From NCBI GenBank assembly GCA_002305805.1, contig DBQY01000014.1, positions 17,518 through 81,517 of the forward strand: a DNA stretch of 64,000 bases. Direction: 5' to 3'. The position numbers and the translations under genes were made by a program. Below the pieces are notes generated by a model. The model was not told the DNA's origin. It worked only from the letters and a program-made list of their open reading frames with translations, and did no database searches. The stretch is from Atopobium sp. UBA1382 (GTDB lineage: Bacteria > Actinomycetota > Coriobacteriia > Coriobacteriales > Atopobiaceae). Of the stretch, positions 10,426 through 20,123 are shown in pieces (position 1 is the first letter of the stretch; every line of letters starts with the position of its first letter).

Positions 10426-11650
10426 TTCGGGCGTCAGGGCGCTCTACCTTCACCTACCGTTCTGCGCGCGCAAGTGCGCGTACTGTGACTTCGCGTCGTG
10501 GGCGACGCCCGCGGGCGACCCCCTCATGAGCGCATATGCCCACGCAATCGGGGCACAGCTCGGGGAGGCTTCGTCTCTCGGGCTGTTTGAGGCCTGTGAG
10601 ACGGCCTACGTAGGCGGCGGCACGCCGACGCTTCTGGGCGAGAAGGGCCTCGGCCAGCTGGTCGAGAAGGTCGTGGACGCCACGGCCCCCTCCGAGTTCA
10701 CCTGCGAGGCAAACCCGGACTCGCTCAGTGACGAGGTTCTTCGTGCCGTGCGGGGCGCGGGCGCGACGCGCCTCTCCATCGGCGTACAGAGCCTCGATGA
10801 CGGCGAGCTTTACGAGCTGGGACGCCTCCACGACGCCGCCTGCGCCCGCGAGCGCGTCACCGCCGCCGTGGCGAGCGGGCTCGATGTCTCCGTCGACCTC
10901 ATGTGCGCGACGCCGACTCAGACGCCGGAGAGCTGGGCCCGTACGCTGGAAGGCGTCATCTCACTCGGGGTCGCTCATGTGAGCGTCTACCCCCTCCAGA
11001 TCGAGGAGGGCACGTCGCTTGACCAACGCTTCGCCGATGACCCCTGCGTCTGGAACGACCCTGAGGTTCAGGCTGAGAGAATGATCCAAGCTCAGGTGTC
11101 ACTTGAGGCTCATGGCTACGCCCGCTATGAGGTCGCGAGCTACGCTCGCGCAGGTAAAGAGTGCCGACACAACAAAGCCTACTGGACGGGTTTACCCTAT
11201 CTGGGGCTGGGAACCGGGGCCTCGAGCATGCTCGACGTAGAGGGTTACTTGAGACTTCTAGAAGTCTGTCCACAGCTCCCCGCGACCCCGGTGGAGACCC
11301 AGCGCGTCCGGCTCACGGTCGAGACGCCCCGACGCGAGCTCTCTGAGGACCCGCGTCTCTGTGCGCTGTCCTTCTCGCTCGAGTTCCTGACCGAGCCCCA
11401 GGCGGTGGCCGAGGACCTCATGCTCGGCGCCCGGCTCGTCGAGGGTCTGCGTCCTGAGCTCGTCGTTCGTGCCCGTGAGCTCTTTGGGGGCCGCTTTGAC
11501 GACACCATCGACGATCTTCTCGCCCGCGGGCTTCTGGCCGAGAAGAGCGGCCGGCTCGCACCTACCGAGCGGGGCTGGCTCCTGGGCAACGAGCTCTACG
11601 GCCCCCTCTGGGACCTCGCCCCCGGTGAGGTTCGGTCCGCCAAATGCTAG
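10415..11650 (+). CDS. hemW: Heme chaperone HemW (radical SAM, formerly CPO-III-like)
   Basis: The 411-residue radical SAM protein has the 4Fe-4S motif CARKCAYC (Cys17, Cys21, Cys24) following LYLHLPF, then YVGGGTPTLL and SIGVQSLDD, all typical of HemW, which binds heme and delivers it to membrane proteins. HemW lacks the extra N-terminal residues needed for coproporphyrinogen oxidation, and the start here fits HemW rather than HemN. An alternative frame is open back into dusB, but the radical SAM motif fixes the start at the ATG 10415. The C-terminal HemN domain (about 290-400) is present. Confidence 0.9.
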   Translation: MSADSGVRALYLHLPFCARKCAYCDFASWATPAGDPLMSAYAHAIGAQLGEASSLGLFEACETAYVGGGTPTLLGEKGLGQLVEKVVDATAPSEFTCEANPDSLSDEVLRAVRGAGATRLSIGVQSLDDGELYELGRLHDAACARERVTAAVASGLDVSVDLMCATPTQTPESWARTLEGVISLGVAHVSVYPLQIEEGTSLDQRFADDPCVWNDPEVQAERMIQAQVSLEAHGYARYEVASYARAGKECRHNKAYWTGLPYLGLGTGASSMLDVEGYLRLLEVCPQLPATPVETQRVRLTVETPRRELSEDPRLCALSFSLEFLTEPQAVAEDLMLGARLVEGLRPELVVRARELFGGRFDDTIDDLLARGLLAEKSGRLAPTERGWLLGNELYGPLWDLAPGEVRSAKC

Positions 11651-11694
11651 CCGTCTTGCCACCCCGCGCCCTTCTCGTCAGAGCTTCTTCCACG

Positions 11695-11810
11695 AATCCC
11701 GACTTGCGTACGCTGACAAGAGCGCGTAGGTCGGGATTGCTGTCCGGAAGACGGGTAATCCCGACTTACGCGCGATAAACAGAGCTCTGATGCGCGCGCA
11801 AGCCGGGATT
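11695..11810. repeat. Family D double hairpin (44-bp and 54-bp palindromes)
   Basis: Two adjacent inverted repeats share their ends. The first (11695-11738, 44 bp) starts AATCCCGACTTGCG and ends AGGTCGGGATT; the second (11757-11810, 54 bp) starts AATCCCGACTTACGCGCG and ends GCGCGCAAGCCGGGATT. The outermost arms of the whole 116 bp also pair. The lengths differ by exactly 10 bp, as in family C. A related CCGAGTTGCGCG follows at 11832. The spacer between hemW and the deaminase (11651-11894) holds nothing else recognisable. Confidence 0.7.
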
Positions 11811-11894
11811 TGTTGCAGCCGACAAAAAAGCCGAGTTGCGCGTGCGTCACAAATGCGCCATGCTAGCAGCACAAACGTCGAGGAGGGGAGCGCC

Positions 11895-12365
11895 ATGCCG
11901 GGCAAGCGCACCGATGTCATCAGCTGGGACGAGTTCTTCATGCGCGCCGCCATCGCGGCGAGCCTGCGCAGCAAGGACCCCAACACGCAGGTGGGTGCCT
12001 GCATCGCGGACACCAACCACCGCATCCTCTCGGTGGGCTACAACGGCACGCCGCGCGGCCTGGGCGACGACGAGTTTCCCTGGGGCACCAACGACGACCC
12101 GCTCTACGACAAGCACAACTACGTCATCCATGCCGAGGCCAACGCGATTCTCAACTACCGCGGCTCGCTCAAGGACATGACGGGCGCCACGGTCTACGTG
12201 ACGCTCTTCCCGTGTCACGAGTGCGCCAAAACCCTCGTGCAGGCGGGCATCGGCGAGGTCGTCTACCTGGATGACAAGTACGACGGCACCGAGGATAACC
12301 TCATCTCGAAGAACATCCTTCAACGTTGTGGTGTCTCCTACCGCCAGATTGCGCTTTCTGAATAG
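11895..12365 (+). CDS. ComEB-type dCMP deaminase family protein
   Basis: The 156-residue zinc enzyme has the cytidine/deoxycytidylate deaminase motifs HAEANA (His79, catalytic Glu81) and PCHEC (Cys107, Cys110). The length and sequence WDEFFMRAAIAASLRSKDPNTQVGA fit dCMP deaminase, which makes dUMP for thymidylate synthesis; the competence-associated ComEB belongs to the same family. The ATG at 11895 follows GAGGAGGGGAG and starts at the usual family position, so the longer open frame into the repeat is rejected. Together with dut further on it supplies dUMP. Confidence 0.9.
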   Translation: MPGKRTDVISWDEFFMRAAIAASLRSKDPNTQVGACIADTNHRILSVGYNGTPRGLGDDEFPWGTNDDPLYDKHNYVIHAEANAILNYRGSLKDMTGATVYVTLFPCHECAKTLVQAGIGEVVYLDDKYDGTEDNLISKNILQRCGVSYRQIALSE

Positions 12366-12382
12366 AGGCTGCGCGTCACGGC

Positions 12383-12388
12383 TATACT
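12383..12388 (+). promoter_or_regulatory. -10 box candidate for the membrane DnaJ gene
   Basis: TATACT lies 40 nt upstream of the ATG at 12429 in a 63-bp spacer. No -35 is obvious at the right distance. Confidence 0.35.
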
Positions 12389-12428
12389 TACAGGGTTGTG
12401 AGCACCGCGCATACGGGAGACCCGCCAC

Positions 12429-13529
12429 ATGGCTTCGATGAACGACAAGGATTACTACGCCATTCTCGGTGTCGAGAAGGACGCCTCCACGGATGACATA
12501 CGCAAGGCCTTCCAGCAGAAGGCTCGCAAGCTTCATCCGGACATCAACAAGGAGCCCGACGCCGAGGAGCGCTTCAAGGAGGTCTCCGAGGCCTACGCCG
12601 TCCTCTCCGATCCCGACAAGCGCAAGCGCTACGACGCCCTGCGCTCCGGCAACCCGTTCGCCGGCTACGGGAGCGCCCCGAGCCAACAGGGCGGCTACTC
12701 GGACCCGTTCGGCTTTGGCGGCGGGCCCTTCGGCTGGGGGCCGTTTGGCAATGCGACCTCCCGTCGTCGCTCGCGCGCGTATCGTCCGCGCGCCGGTGCC
12801 GACGTCGTCTACGAACTCACCGTCGACGCCGAGACCGCCTCGTCCGGCGCCCGTCGCGGCGTGACGTACCAGCGCTACGTCTCCTGCGACGCCTGCCACG
12901 GCTCTGGCTCGGTCGAGTCCGACCATCCCGCGACCTGCCCCACCTGCGGCGGTCGCGGACACATCACCGTCGACACCGGGCTCTTCGGCGTCATGGCGAT
13001 GACCTGCCCCGAGTGCGAGGGGACCGGCCGCGTTGTCGCCGACCCGTGCTCGGCCTGCGGCGGCTCCGGGCGCACGCTCTCCGCGAGTGAGGTCGTCATC
13101 GACGTTCCGGCCGGCTCCCACGACGGCGACGAGGTCAGGGTACCGGGCATGGGCAATGCCGGCACCAACGGCTCCGAGGCGGGCGACTTCGTCTGTCGCG
13201 TGTGCGTGCCCGAGGAGCGTCTCACGCAGCGACAGGCAAACGGCTGCAACCTCATCGGCTTCGCCCTGCCGTTCCTCGCGTTTGGCCTTCTCACCGGCAT
13301 GCTGGCGTCCTTTGCCGTCTTTATCGCCCTGCTCTTCCTCTTTGGCGGCTACCTGGTCGTGCGGGACGGGCTCAGGCGCTCCGGCCGCTGGTGGAGAAAC
13401 GCGGGCGTGGCGGTGCTCAACGGCCTCTCCAACGGGTTCTTCATCGCGCTCTTCCTCATGATGATGTTCTCGTGCACGGCGGGGCTCGGCACGAGGGGCT
13501 ACATGGGGCCCGGGGTCTACTACTTCTAG
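12429..13529 (+). CDS. DnaJ-like protein with C-terminal membrane segments
   Basis: The 366-residue protein starts as a type I DnaJ: a J domain (7-72, HPD at 36-38), a G/F-rich linker (74-106), and a zinc-binding region with [24 protein letters not shown] and CSACGGSG (153-205). The substrate-binding region that should follow is cut short at about residue 260 and replaced by hydrophobic segments (about 264-302 and 316-341). It could place Hsp70 recruitment at the membrane (inference). It sits directly before a standard dnaJ, suggesting duplication. A second in-frame ATG lies three codons downstream. Confidence 0.85.
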   Translation: MASMNDKDYYAILGVEKDASTDDIRKAFQQKARKLHPDINKEPDAEERFKEVSEAYAVLSDPDKRKRYDALRSGNPFAGYGSAPSQQGGYSDPFGFGGGPFGWGPFGNATSRRRSRAYRPRAGADVVYELTVDAETASSGARRGVTYQRYVSCDACHGSGSVESDHPATCPTCGGRGHITVDTGLFGVMAMTCPECEGTGRVVADPCSACGGSGRTLSASEVVIDVPAGSHDGDEVRVPGMGNAGTNGSEAGDFVCRVCVPEERLTQRQANGCNLIGFALPFLAFGLLTGMLASFAVFIALLFLFGGYLVVRDGLRRSGRWWRNAGVAVLNGLSNGFFIALFLMMMFSCTAGLGTRGYMGPGVYYF

Positions 13530-13604
13530 TCACTTCTCCCGGGCCGGCCCAGGGGGGACGACCCGGTATTTCTGTGTCACGCACGTCTGGGGAGATGGGA
13601 AACC

Positions 13605-14828
13605 GTGGAACCAAAGAGGGACTACTACGAGGTGCTCGAGGTGCCTCGCGACGCCGATGCAAAGACGATCAAGCGCGCCTTTCTCAAGAAGGCCCGCACG
13701 CTCCACCCGGACGTGAACGACGCGCCCGACGCAGAGGAGCGCTTCAAGGAGGTCAACGAGGCCTACACCGTCCTCTCCGATGACCAGAAGCGCGCCAACT
13801 ACGACCGCTACGGGGACCCCAACGGCCCGGCCGGCTTTGGCTCGGACTACGTCGACGTCTCCGACATCTTTGGCGGCGGGGGCTTTGGCTTTGGCGACAT
13901 CTTCGACTCCTTCTTCGGCGGTATGGGCGGCGGACGCGGCGGCGCGGCCGCACAGCGCACGCGCGGGCGCGACATGGGCATCCGACTCACGATCACGCTC
14001 GAGGAGGCCGCTGCCGGCTGCAAGAAGACGGTTGCCTATACCCGTCTCGCCCCCTGCGAGGACTGCGGCGGGAGCGGCGCCGCCGAGGGCGGTCACCTCC
14101 ATGCGTGCGAGCGCTGCCACGGTACCGGTCGCGTCGTCGAGGTACAGCGCACCATCTTCGGCCAGATGCAGACCCAGTCCGCCTGCCCCGTCTGCCACGG
14201 GCAGGGCCAGGTCATCGACCACCCCTGTGAGACCTGCGAGGGGCAGGGGCGCACGCCCTCGCGTGAGAAGGTCGAGGTCCAGGTGCCTGCGGGCGTCCAT
14301 TCCGGCCAGACGATCACCGTCGAGGGCAAGGGCGAGGCGGGGCTGCGCGGCGACTCCTGCGGCAACCTCGTCGTGAGCGTCGAGGTCGCCGAAAGCGACC
14401 GCTTCGAGAGGCAGGGCGACGACCTCTACTGCACCGTGAAGGTCGACTCGCTCCAGGCGATCGTCGGCACCACGGTCTCGCTCGACGGCATCCTCGAGGG
14501 CGAGCGCGTCACGGTCGACGTTCCCGCGGGCTGCCAGTTTGGCCAGCGCGTCACTGTGCGGGGCTTTGGCATGCCGCGCATGGGCATGGTCGCGCGCGGC
14601 AACCTCATCGCGGTCGTCCAGGTGGAGACGCCGCGCGACCTCACCAAGAAGCAGGTGCTCGACGTTGCCGCCCTCGTTGCCGAGCGCTCCGGCGACCCGG
14701 TCGATCCGGCGGGCGAGAATGGCGCGGAGGCTGAGGGCTTCTCCGCGGCGGCGGAGAACGCGGCCGAGCACTTTGCCAAGGAGCGCTGGCACGCGCCCAA
14801 GAACCCCTTCAAGGGCGGGCGCAGGTGA
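13605..14828 (+). CDS. dnaJ: Molecular chaperone DnaJ
   Basis: The 407-residue co-chaperone stimulates DnaK ATPase and delivers substrates. It has a J domain (HPD at 34-36), a G/F-rich linker (60-110), four CxxCxGxG-type units ([32 protein letters not shown]) and the two-part C-terminal substrate domain with [13 protein letters not shown]. The start is GTG after GGGGAGATGGG. The stop overlaps the mtaB GTG by 4 nt. No hrcA, grpE or dnaK is nearby, so this may be a dnaJ2-type copy rather than the main heat-shock one. Confidence 0.93.
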   Translation: MEPKRDYYEVLEVPRDADAKTIKRAFLKKARTLHPDVNDAPDAEERFKEVNEAYTVLSDDQKRANYDRYGDPNGPAGFGSDYVDVSDIFGGGGFGFGDIFDSFFGGMGGGRGGAAAQRTRGRDMGIRLTITLEEAAAGCKKTVAYTRLAPCEDCGGSGAAEGGHLHACERCHGTGRVVEVQRTIFGQMQTQSACPVCHGQGQVIDHPCETCEGQGRTPSREKVEVQVPAGVHSGQTITVEGKGEAGLRGDSCGNLVVSVEVAESDRFERQGDDLYCTVKVDSLQAIVGTTVSLDGILEGERVTVDVPAGCQFGQRVTVRGFGMPRMGMVARGNLIAVVQVETPRDLTKKQVLDVAALVAERSGDPVDPAGENGAEAEGFSAAAENAAEHFAKERWHAPKNPFKGGRR

Positions 14829-16093
14829 GCGAGGTCCGCGGGGTCGCCCTCGTCAACCTCGGCTGCCGTGTCAACCGGGTGGAGCTCGATCACATGGCCC
14901 TCGAGCTCGAGCGCGCCGGCGCCACGCTGGTCCCCGAGCGCGAGGCGTCCGTCGTGATCGTCAACACCTGCGCCGTCACCGGGGAGGCCGAGGCCAAGAC
15001 GAGAAAGGCCGTGCGCCGCGCGGCTTCGATGCCGGGCGCGCCGCTGGTCATCGCGACCGGGTGCGTGGCAAACCTCTTCTCCGACGAACTCGCCGCCCTG
15101 GCACCCAACGTGCGCGTCGAGCGGGACAAGTCCGCCGTCGCCTCCCTTGCCTCGGAGGCGCTCGGGCTGCTCCCCTCCGCGGGCGCTCCTGCGTCAGCCC
15201 CGAGCGCCCCCACTCCCACGGGTCGTACGAGGCCCGGCATCAAGATCCAGGACGGGTGCGACAACCGCTGCACCTACTGCATCGTCTGGCGCGCCCGCGG
15301 CGCGGGCCGCTCAATGCCCGCCGACGAGGTTCTCGCCGCCGTCCGGGCGGCCCTCGGCCGCGGAGCCCACGAGGTCGTGCTCACGGGCATCAACCTCGGA
15401 AGCTATCGCGCCCCAGGTGCAGACGGCCGCGAGCTGGGACTGCCCGCTCTTCTCGACCTCCTGCTCGCCGAGACGGACGTCGAGCGCATCCGCCTCTCCT
15501 CGATCGAGCCCCCCGACGTCACCGACGAGCTCTGCCGCACGATGGCGCGAGCGGGCAGCCGCGTCGCCCCCTTCCTGCACGTCTGCCTCCAGTCCGGCTG
15601 CGACGAGACGCTCAGGCGCATGGCACGCGTCTACCGGACCGATGACTTCCGCCGCGTCGTCGAGACCGCGCGCGAGCACCTTCCGCACATCGCCCTCGGG
15701 ACCGACCTCATCGTCGGCTTCCCCGGGGAGACGGACGACGACTTCGGGCGCTCGCTCGACTTCTGCCGCGAGATGCGCTTCTCCAAGATGCACGTGTTCC
15801 GCTACTCCCGCCGCCCGGGGACGCCGGCGGCGACCATGGGCGGCCAGGTGGACCCGCACGTCATGGCCGAGCGCGGCGAGCGTGCCCGCGCGCTCGCCGA
15901 GGAGCTGCGCCTGGCGGAGGCGCGGCGTCTGGTGGGGGAGGAGGACCTCGTCGTGGTCCAGTACCCCGGTCGCGGCGTCTCGGGTGGCCTCTTCGACGTT
16001 CTTCTCGACCCGACGGTCCCCGTCGACAGCCTCGTTCCCGTGCGCCTCACGGGCGTCCGCGACGATGCGACGCTTTTGGCCGAGCTGCTCTAG
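14825..16093 (+). CDS. mtaB: tRNA ct6A/t6A37 methylthiotransferase MtaB
   Basis: The 422-residue radical SAM enzyme adds methylthio groups to t6A37 of tRNA. The N-terminal methylthiotransferase domain opens [16 protein letters not shown] with cluster cysteines at Cys14, the [12 protein letters not shown]ys and the TGCVANL Cys; the radical SAM motif is CDNRCTYC. The pattern GCRVNR-E points to MtaB rather than MiaB (GCQMN) or RimO (GCAKN), and both of those are encoded elsewhere in this window. The GTG start is coupled to dnaJ. Confidence 0.9.
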   Translation: MSEVRGVALVNLGCRVNRVELDHMALELERAGATLVPEREASVVIVNTCAVTGEAEAKTRKAVRRAASMPGAPLVIATGCVANLFSDELAALAPNVRVERDKSAVASLASEALGLLPSAGAPASAPSAPTPTGRTRPGIKIQDGCDNRCTYCIVWRARGAGRSMPADEVLAAVRAALGRGAHEVVLTGINLGSYRAPGADGRELGLPALLDLLLAETDVERIRLSSIEPPDVTDELCRTMARAGSRVAPFLHVCLQSGCDETLRRMARVYRTDDFRRVVETAREHLPHIALGTDLIVGFPGETDDDFGRSLDFCREMRFSKMHVFRYSRRPGTPAATMGGQVDPHVMAERGERARALAEELRLAEARRLVGEEDLVVVQYPGRGVSGGLFDVLLDPTVPVDSLVPVRLTGVRDDATLLAELL

Positions 16094-16124
16094 GCCCCTT
16101 CGTTCTTCTCGCCACGGTTTTCCT

Positions 16125-16307
16125 GGTTTTGTGGAAATCGGACTTCCGTGTTGCGCCGGAGGCCGTTTTCGATGGCGAAGTGATGGTTTTGGGCAACAGG
16201 TTTTATGCCCTCGACCCTGTCGTCCTTCTCGGCCTGGGAATTGGGCAACATGGTTGATGCAAAACCTTGTCTTGGCGAGAAGAACATCAAGACTGTTGCC
16301 CAAAACC
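16125..16307. repeat. Family B palindromic element, copy B1 (183 bp)
   Basis: Compared with copy B2 the element runs from GGTTTTGTGG to CCCAAAACC and both copies are exactly 183 bp. Fixed internal landmarks fall at the same offsets in both: GGTTTTGGG at +60, TTTTATG at +77, GGGCAACA at +118, ATGCAAAACC at about +131, and the terminal TGTTGCCCAAAACC. GGTTTTGGGCAACA at 16185 and TGTTGCCCAAAACC at the end are perfect 14-bp inverted repeats. The 279-bp mtaB-phoH spacer has the 13-mer CGTTCTTCTCGCC (16101) just before it. Confidence 0.75.
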
Positions 16308-16372
16308 GAGGGAAAACCCCGGGCGGCCCACCGATGGGCTATCATCGAGGCAGCAACCGTCCCAGGAGGAAC

Positions 16373-17332
16373 ATGGAGCCAACGCAGGTCCGTCTCACCA
16401 TTCCCGACTCGGTCGATCCCACCGCCCTGATGGGCCCGGCAGACTCGCTGCTCAGGCGCGTCGAGTCCGGCTTTGACGCCATGGTCTCCGTCCGCGGCAA
16501 CATCGTGAGCGTGTCCGGCCCCGCCGACGTCGTCGACCAGGTGACGTCGGTCTTCTCACGTCTCATCAGGCTCGTCGAGATGGGGGAGACCCCCACCACG
16601 GGCGAGGTGGACGTCATCATCGACCAGGTCCGCCATGGTGCCGAGCGCACCGCGCTCGTGGGCGACGACATCCTCCTCACGTATCGCGGGCGGGCCATCA
16701 GGCCAAAGACGGCCGGTCAGAAGCGCTACGTCGACTCCATCCGGCGGAACACCGTGACCTTTGGGCTGGGGCCCGCGGGCACCGGCAAGACCTACCTCGC
16801 GATGGCGATGGCGGTCGCGGCCCTCAAGCGGCGCGAGGTAGGGCGCATCGTGCTCGCCCGCCCGGTCGTCGAGGCGGGGGAGTCGCTCGGCTACCTGCCG
16901 GGCACGCTTGCCGAGAAGCTCGATCCCTATGTGCGCCCCCTCTACGACGCGCTCTTCGACATGACGGACATCGAGAAGGGCAACGTTCTCATCGAGCAGG
17001 GCGTCATCGAGATTGCGCCGCTCGCCTACATGCGCGGGCGCACGTTCAACAACGCCTTCGTGATCCTCGACGAGGCGCAGAACACCACGCCCGAGCAGAT
17101 GAAGATGTTCCTCACCCGCCTGGGCTTCTCGTCCACCTTCGTCATCACCGGCGACGCCTCCCAGCGCGACCTGCCGGGCGAGGGCGGCCTGGAGTCGGCC
17201 CGGCGCGTGCTCGAGGGGATGGAGGACGTCGCCTTCGTCGACTTCGACCGCAACGACATCGTTCGACATGCGCTGGTCGCGCGCATCGTTGACGCCTATG
17301 ACCGAGACGCCGCCGAGAGGGGGCACAGCTGA
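16373..17332 (+). CDS. phoH: PhoH family ATPase
   Basis: The 319-residue protein has the PhoH P-loop GPAGTGKT (133-140) and Walker B VILDEAQNTT. An N-terminal KH-like segment (about 8-65) and the RPKTAGQKRYVDSI motif are typical of bacterial PhoH, an RNA-associated ATPase usually encoded upstream of ybeY. That order is kept here, with a 1-nt overlap (TGATG). The ATG at 16373 follows AGGAGGA and is preferred to the longer open frame into the repeat. Confidence 0.92.
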   Translation: MEPTQVRLTIPDSVDPTALMGPADSLLRRVESGFDAMVSVRGNIVSVSGPADVVDQVTSVFSRLIRLVEMGETPTTGEVDVIIDQVRHGAERTALVGDDILLTYRGRAIRPKTAGQKRYVDSIRRNTVTFGLGPAGTGKTYLAMAMAVAALKRREVGRIVLARPVVEAGESLGYLPGTLAEKLDPYVRPLYDALFDMTDIEKGNVLIEQGVIEIAPLAYMRGRTFNNAFVILDEAQNTTPEQMKMFLTRLGFSSTFVITGDASQRDLPGEGGLESARRVLEGMEDVAFVDFDRNDIVRHALVARIVDAYDRDAAERGHS

Positions 17333-17841
17333 TGGAAAACGAGTATGACGTCGTGTGCGAGGACGGCGTGTCCTTCCCGCTCGACGATGCGGAGGTCGCG
17401 GCCGTCTGCGACCGCGTGCTCGCCGAGGAGGGCGTGAGCCGCCCCTGCCTGGTCTCCGTCTCGCTCGTGGGAGAGGAGCGCGTTCGCGAGCTCAACGCCG
17501 AGTGGCGCGACGTCGACCGCGCGACGGACGTGATCTCGCTCGAGTGCGAGCGCCCTGACGACCCCGCGCTTGCCCCGGGCGAGCCCTGCGAGCTCGGAGA
17601 CATCGTGCTCGCACCGAGCTACATCGCGCGCCAGGCCGCCGCCTTCGGCACCACCGAGGCCGACGAGTGCCGCCTGCTGCTCGTGCACGGCCTCTTGCAC
17701 CTGCTCGGCCACGACCATCTCGACGAGGCGGAGGCCGTCGCGATGGAGGCGCGCGAGGACGAACTTCTCGCCCTCGTCCCCACCGACGGGACGCTCGACC
17801 GCGTCGTCATCACGCGACATCGTGAGGAGGCGCACGCATGA
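17332..17841 (+). CDS. ybeY: Endoribonuclease YbeY (rRNA maturation factor)
   Basis: The 169-residue metalloprotein carries the metal-binding HGLLHLLGHDH (His119, His123, His129), the hallmark of YbeY, which acts in 16S rRNA 3' processing and ribosome quality control. ATDVISLE and GDIVLAPSYIARQA are also conserved. It overlaps phoH at its start and dgkA by 4 nt at its end, consistent with translational coupling in a phoH-ybeY-dgkA-era-recO operon. Confidence 0.95.
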   Translation: MENEYDVVCEDGVSFPLDDAEVAAVCDRVLAEEGVSRPCLVSVSLVGEERVRELNAEWRDVDRATDVISLECERPDDPALAPGEPCELGDIVLAPSYIARQAAAFGTTEADECRLLLVHGLLHLLGHDHLDEAEAVAMEAREDELLALVPTDGTLDRVVITRHREEAHA

Positions 17842-18218
17842 TCCCCGGCTCCAAGAGCGACCACCCCGGCTTTCGCAAGAGCTTCCTCTTTGCCATCCAG
17901 GGCTTTCGCACGGCCATCGCCACCGAGCGCAACATCAAGGTCATGCTCGCCGTGGGCGCCTGTGCGGTCGTCGCTGGCCTCGCGCTGCAGCTCGACCTTC
18001 TGAGCTGGGCGATCGTTCTGCTCTGCTGCGGCGTCGTCATCATGGCGGAGCTCATGAACACCGCCGTCGAGACCGTCGTCGACCTCGTCTCACCCGAGTT
18101 CCACCCGCTCGCGGGTCGCGCCAAGGACATCGCCGCCGCCGCGGTATGGGTCCTCTCCGTGATCGTTGCTATCGTGGGCGTGCTCGTCTTCGCCAACGCG
18201 ATCATCGCGCGCCTCTAG
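17838..18218 (+). CDS. dgkA: Diacylglycerol/undecaprenol kinase family protein
   Basis: The 126-residue protein has three predicted transmembrane helices and the family signature EL-MNTAVETVVDLV (about 70-84). Gram-positive members phosphorylate undecaprenol to recycle the cell-wall lipid carrier. The length fits the compact DgkA/UdpK type. The position between ybeY and era is conserved in many Gram-positive bacteria. Confidence 0.92.
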   Translation: MIPGSKSDHPGFRKSFLFAIQGFRTAIATERNIKVMLAVGACAVVAGLALQLDLLSWAIVLLCCGVVIMAELMNTAVETVVDLVSPEFHPLAGRAKDIAAAAVWVLSVIVAIVGVLVFANAIIARL

Positions 18219-18236
18219 CCATACCAAGGAGTCTTC

Positions 18237-19148
18237 ATGACCGAGAAGAACGTGCCCTTCACCAGTGGATTCGTTGCGCTGGTGGGACGCCCCAACGCCG
18301 GCAAGTCAACGCTTCTGAACGCCATCATGGGCGAGAAGCTCGCCATCACGAGCCCCGTCGCGCAGACCACGCGCCGCCGCATGCGCGCCGTCGTGAACAC
18401 CGACCACTCCCAGCTCGTGATCATCGACACGCCCGGGCTGCACAAGCCCAAGGACGCCCTCGGCAGCGAGCTCAACAAGAGCGCCCTCGGGGAGCTCGCG
18501 GATGCCGACGTCGTGGCGTTTCTCGTCGACGCGACCAAGCCGGTGGGCCGCGGCGACGAGTGGGTTGCCAACCACGTGGCCCGTGCGGATGCGGACTACA
18601 AGCTGCTCGTGCTCACGAAGGCGGACGTGGCCAAGCCCGAGCAGGTGGCCGCCCAGCTCGAGGCGGCCCGCGCGCTCTGCGACTTCGACGACGAGCTCGT
18701 GGTCTCGGCGACCGAGGGCTTCAACGTGGACGCGTTCGTTGAGCTCGTCTCCGCGCACCTTCCCGAGGGCCCGCGCTGGTTCCCGGAGGACATGGACGTG
18801 GACGCCTCGCCCGAGGAGCTCGTCGCCGAGTTCGTGCGCGAGAAGCTCTTCCTGCACCTTCGCCAGGAGCTCCCGCACTCCGTGGGCGTCATCTGCGACG
18901 ACATCGAATTCACCGACGACGACCACGCCACCATCACGGCTACGATCCTCGTGGAGCGCGAGGGGCAGAAGGGGATCGTCGTCGGTCGCGGCGGCCAGAT
19001 GATCAAACAGGTTGGCATCGAGGCTCGCCGTGACATCGAGCGCCTGCTCAACTGCAAGGTCTTTCTTGACCTCACGGTGCGCGTCTCCCCGGCGTGGCGC
19101 CGCGACGAGCGTCAGATCCGCCGTCTCGGCTACTCCGTGGAGGAGTAG
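18237..19148 (+). CDS. era: GTPase Era
   Basis: The 303-residue protein has a GTPase domain with GRPNAGKST (17-25), DTPGLHKP and LTKADV, followed by a C-terminal KH domain (VVGRGGQMIKQVG, about 245-257) that binds the 3' end of 16S rRNA. It acts in 30S assembly. AAGGAG precedes the ATG by 8 nt. It is followed 3 nt later by recO. Confidence 0.97.
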   Translation: MTEKNVPFTSGFVALVGRPNAGKSTLLNAIMGEKLAITSPVAQTTRRRMRAVVNTDHSQLVIIDTPGLHKPKDALGSELNKSALGELADADVVAFLVDATKPVGRGDEWVANHVARADADYKLLVLTKADVAKPEQVAAQLEAARALCDFDDELVVSATEGFNVDAFVELVSAHLPEGPRWFPEDMDVDASPEELVAEFVREKLFLHLRQELPHSVGVICDDIEFTDDDHATITATILVEREGQKGIVVGRGGQMIKQVGIEARRDIERLLNCKVFLDLTVRVSPAWRRDERQIRRLGYSVEE

Positions 19149-19151
19149 GCG

Positions 19152-19901
19152 GTGGCCGGTCGCCGCACCTACCGCACGCGCGCCATCGTGCTCGACCGCA
19201 CCAAGCTGGCCGAGCAGGACCTCATCCTGACGCTGCTCTCCGCCGACGGCAGCCAGCTGCGCGCTGTCGCCAAGGGCGCGCGCAAGCCGGGAGGGCGTCT
19301 GGCAGCGCGCGCGGAGCTCTTTTGCGAGACGGACTTCCTGCTTGCCGCGGGGCGCTCGCTCGACGTGGTGAGCGAGGCGCAGACGGTTGATCCGCACGTC
19401 GGGCTCCGCGGGGACTTCGAGCGCGTTGCCGCAGCGAGCGCCGTCGCCGAGGTCGCACGTCTCACCTGCTACGAGGACGCGCCGGACCCCTTCCTCTATC
19501 CCATCTGCTCGCGCGCGCTGGGGGCCTGTGAGGAGGCCGCGGACCGCGCCCACCTCGACCTCGTCGTAGCGGCCTATGCGATGAAGGTCCTGGCGCACGG
19601 CGGCTGGCGTCCCGAGCTCACGGGCTGCTGCGCCTGCGGGGACGCCGACGTGGCGTACTTCTCGGCCTCCGCTGGCGGCGCGCTCTGCGCGAGCTGCGCC
19701 CGCGAGGTCGCCGGGGCGCAGGAGGTGGGCGCCGGCCAGCTGGCGTGGCTCCGCGCGCTTCTCGCCAGCACCTTTGACGAGCTTCTCGCTGCGCCGGCGG
19801 ACAACGAGACGGCGCTCTTTCTGCTCGGCTCCGCCCACGTCTGGGCCGCCACCCACCTCGACACCCGTCTGCGCGCGATGGAGTTCTACCTCGGCGCGTG
19901 A
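19152..19901 (+). CDS. recO: DNA repair protein RecO
   Basis: The 249-residue protein fits RecO, which helps load RecA on SSB-coated DNA in the RecFOR pathway. The N-terminal OB fold (YRTRAIVLDRTKLAEQDLI) is followed by a helical domain with a zinc site formed by CCAC (about 159-162) and CASC (about 183-186). The start is GTG, 3 nt after era. The stop is followed by the family C element rather than by a clear terminator. Confidence 0.93.
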   Translation: MAGRRTYRTRAIVLDRTKLAEQDLILTLLSADGSQLRAVAKGARKPGGRLAARAELFCETDFLLAAGRSLDVVSEAQTVDPHVGLRGDFERVAAASAVAEVARLTCYEDAPDPFLYPICSRALGACEEAADRAHLDLVVAAYAMKVLAHGGWRPELTGCCACGDADVAYFSASAGGALCASCAREVAGAQEVGAGQLAWLRALLASTFDELLAAPADNETALFLLGSAHVWAATHLDTRLRAMEFYLGA

Positions 19902-19928
19902 AACGGCCGTCCCGCCCCTTTTGCCGGA

Positions 19929-20040
19929 GGTTTGGGTTCACCGTTCCACGCTGGCGCGGGCCACCGAACGCAAAACCGCAGGTAACAGATTCAAGAAGTT
20001 ATAAGTGGGACCTTTCGGCGGGAGATCGCGAACCCAAACC
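19929..20040. repeat. Family C palindromic element, copy C1 (112 bp)
   Basis: The element begins GGTTTGGGTTCA and ends GCGAACCCAAACC. The core AAAACCGCAGGT begins exactly 43 nt from the left end, as in copies C2 and C3 and, in reduced form, C4. C1 and C2 are both 112 bp although most of the interior differs. It lies between recO and the rpsO promoter in a 319-bp spacer and the right arm carries no T-run, so simple termination is not the obvious role. Confidence 0.8.
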
Positions 20041-20123
20041 TCTCAGAAGCTTGGGCAAAACATGCAAAACGACGCCCGCTTCGTGGATTTTCTGCCGAGA
20101 AGAACGCGCGCCTGCGGCTGTGG

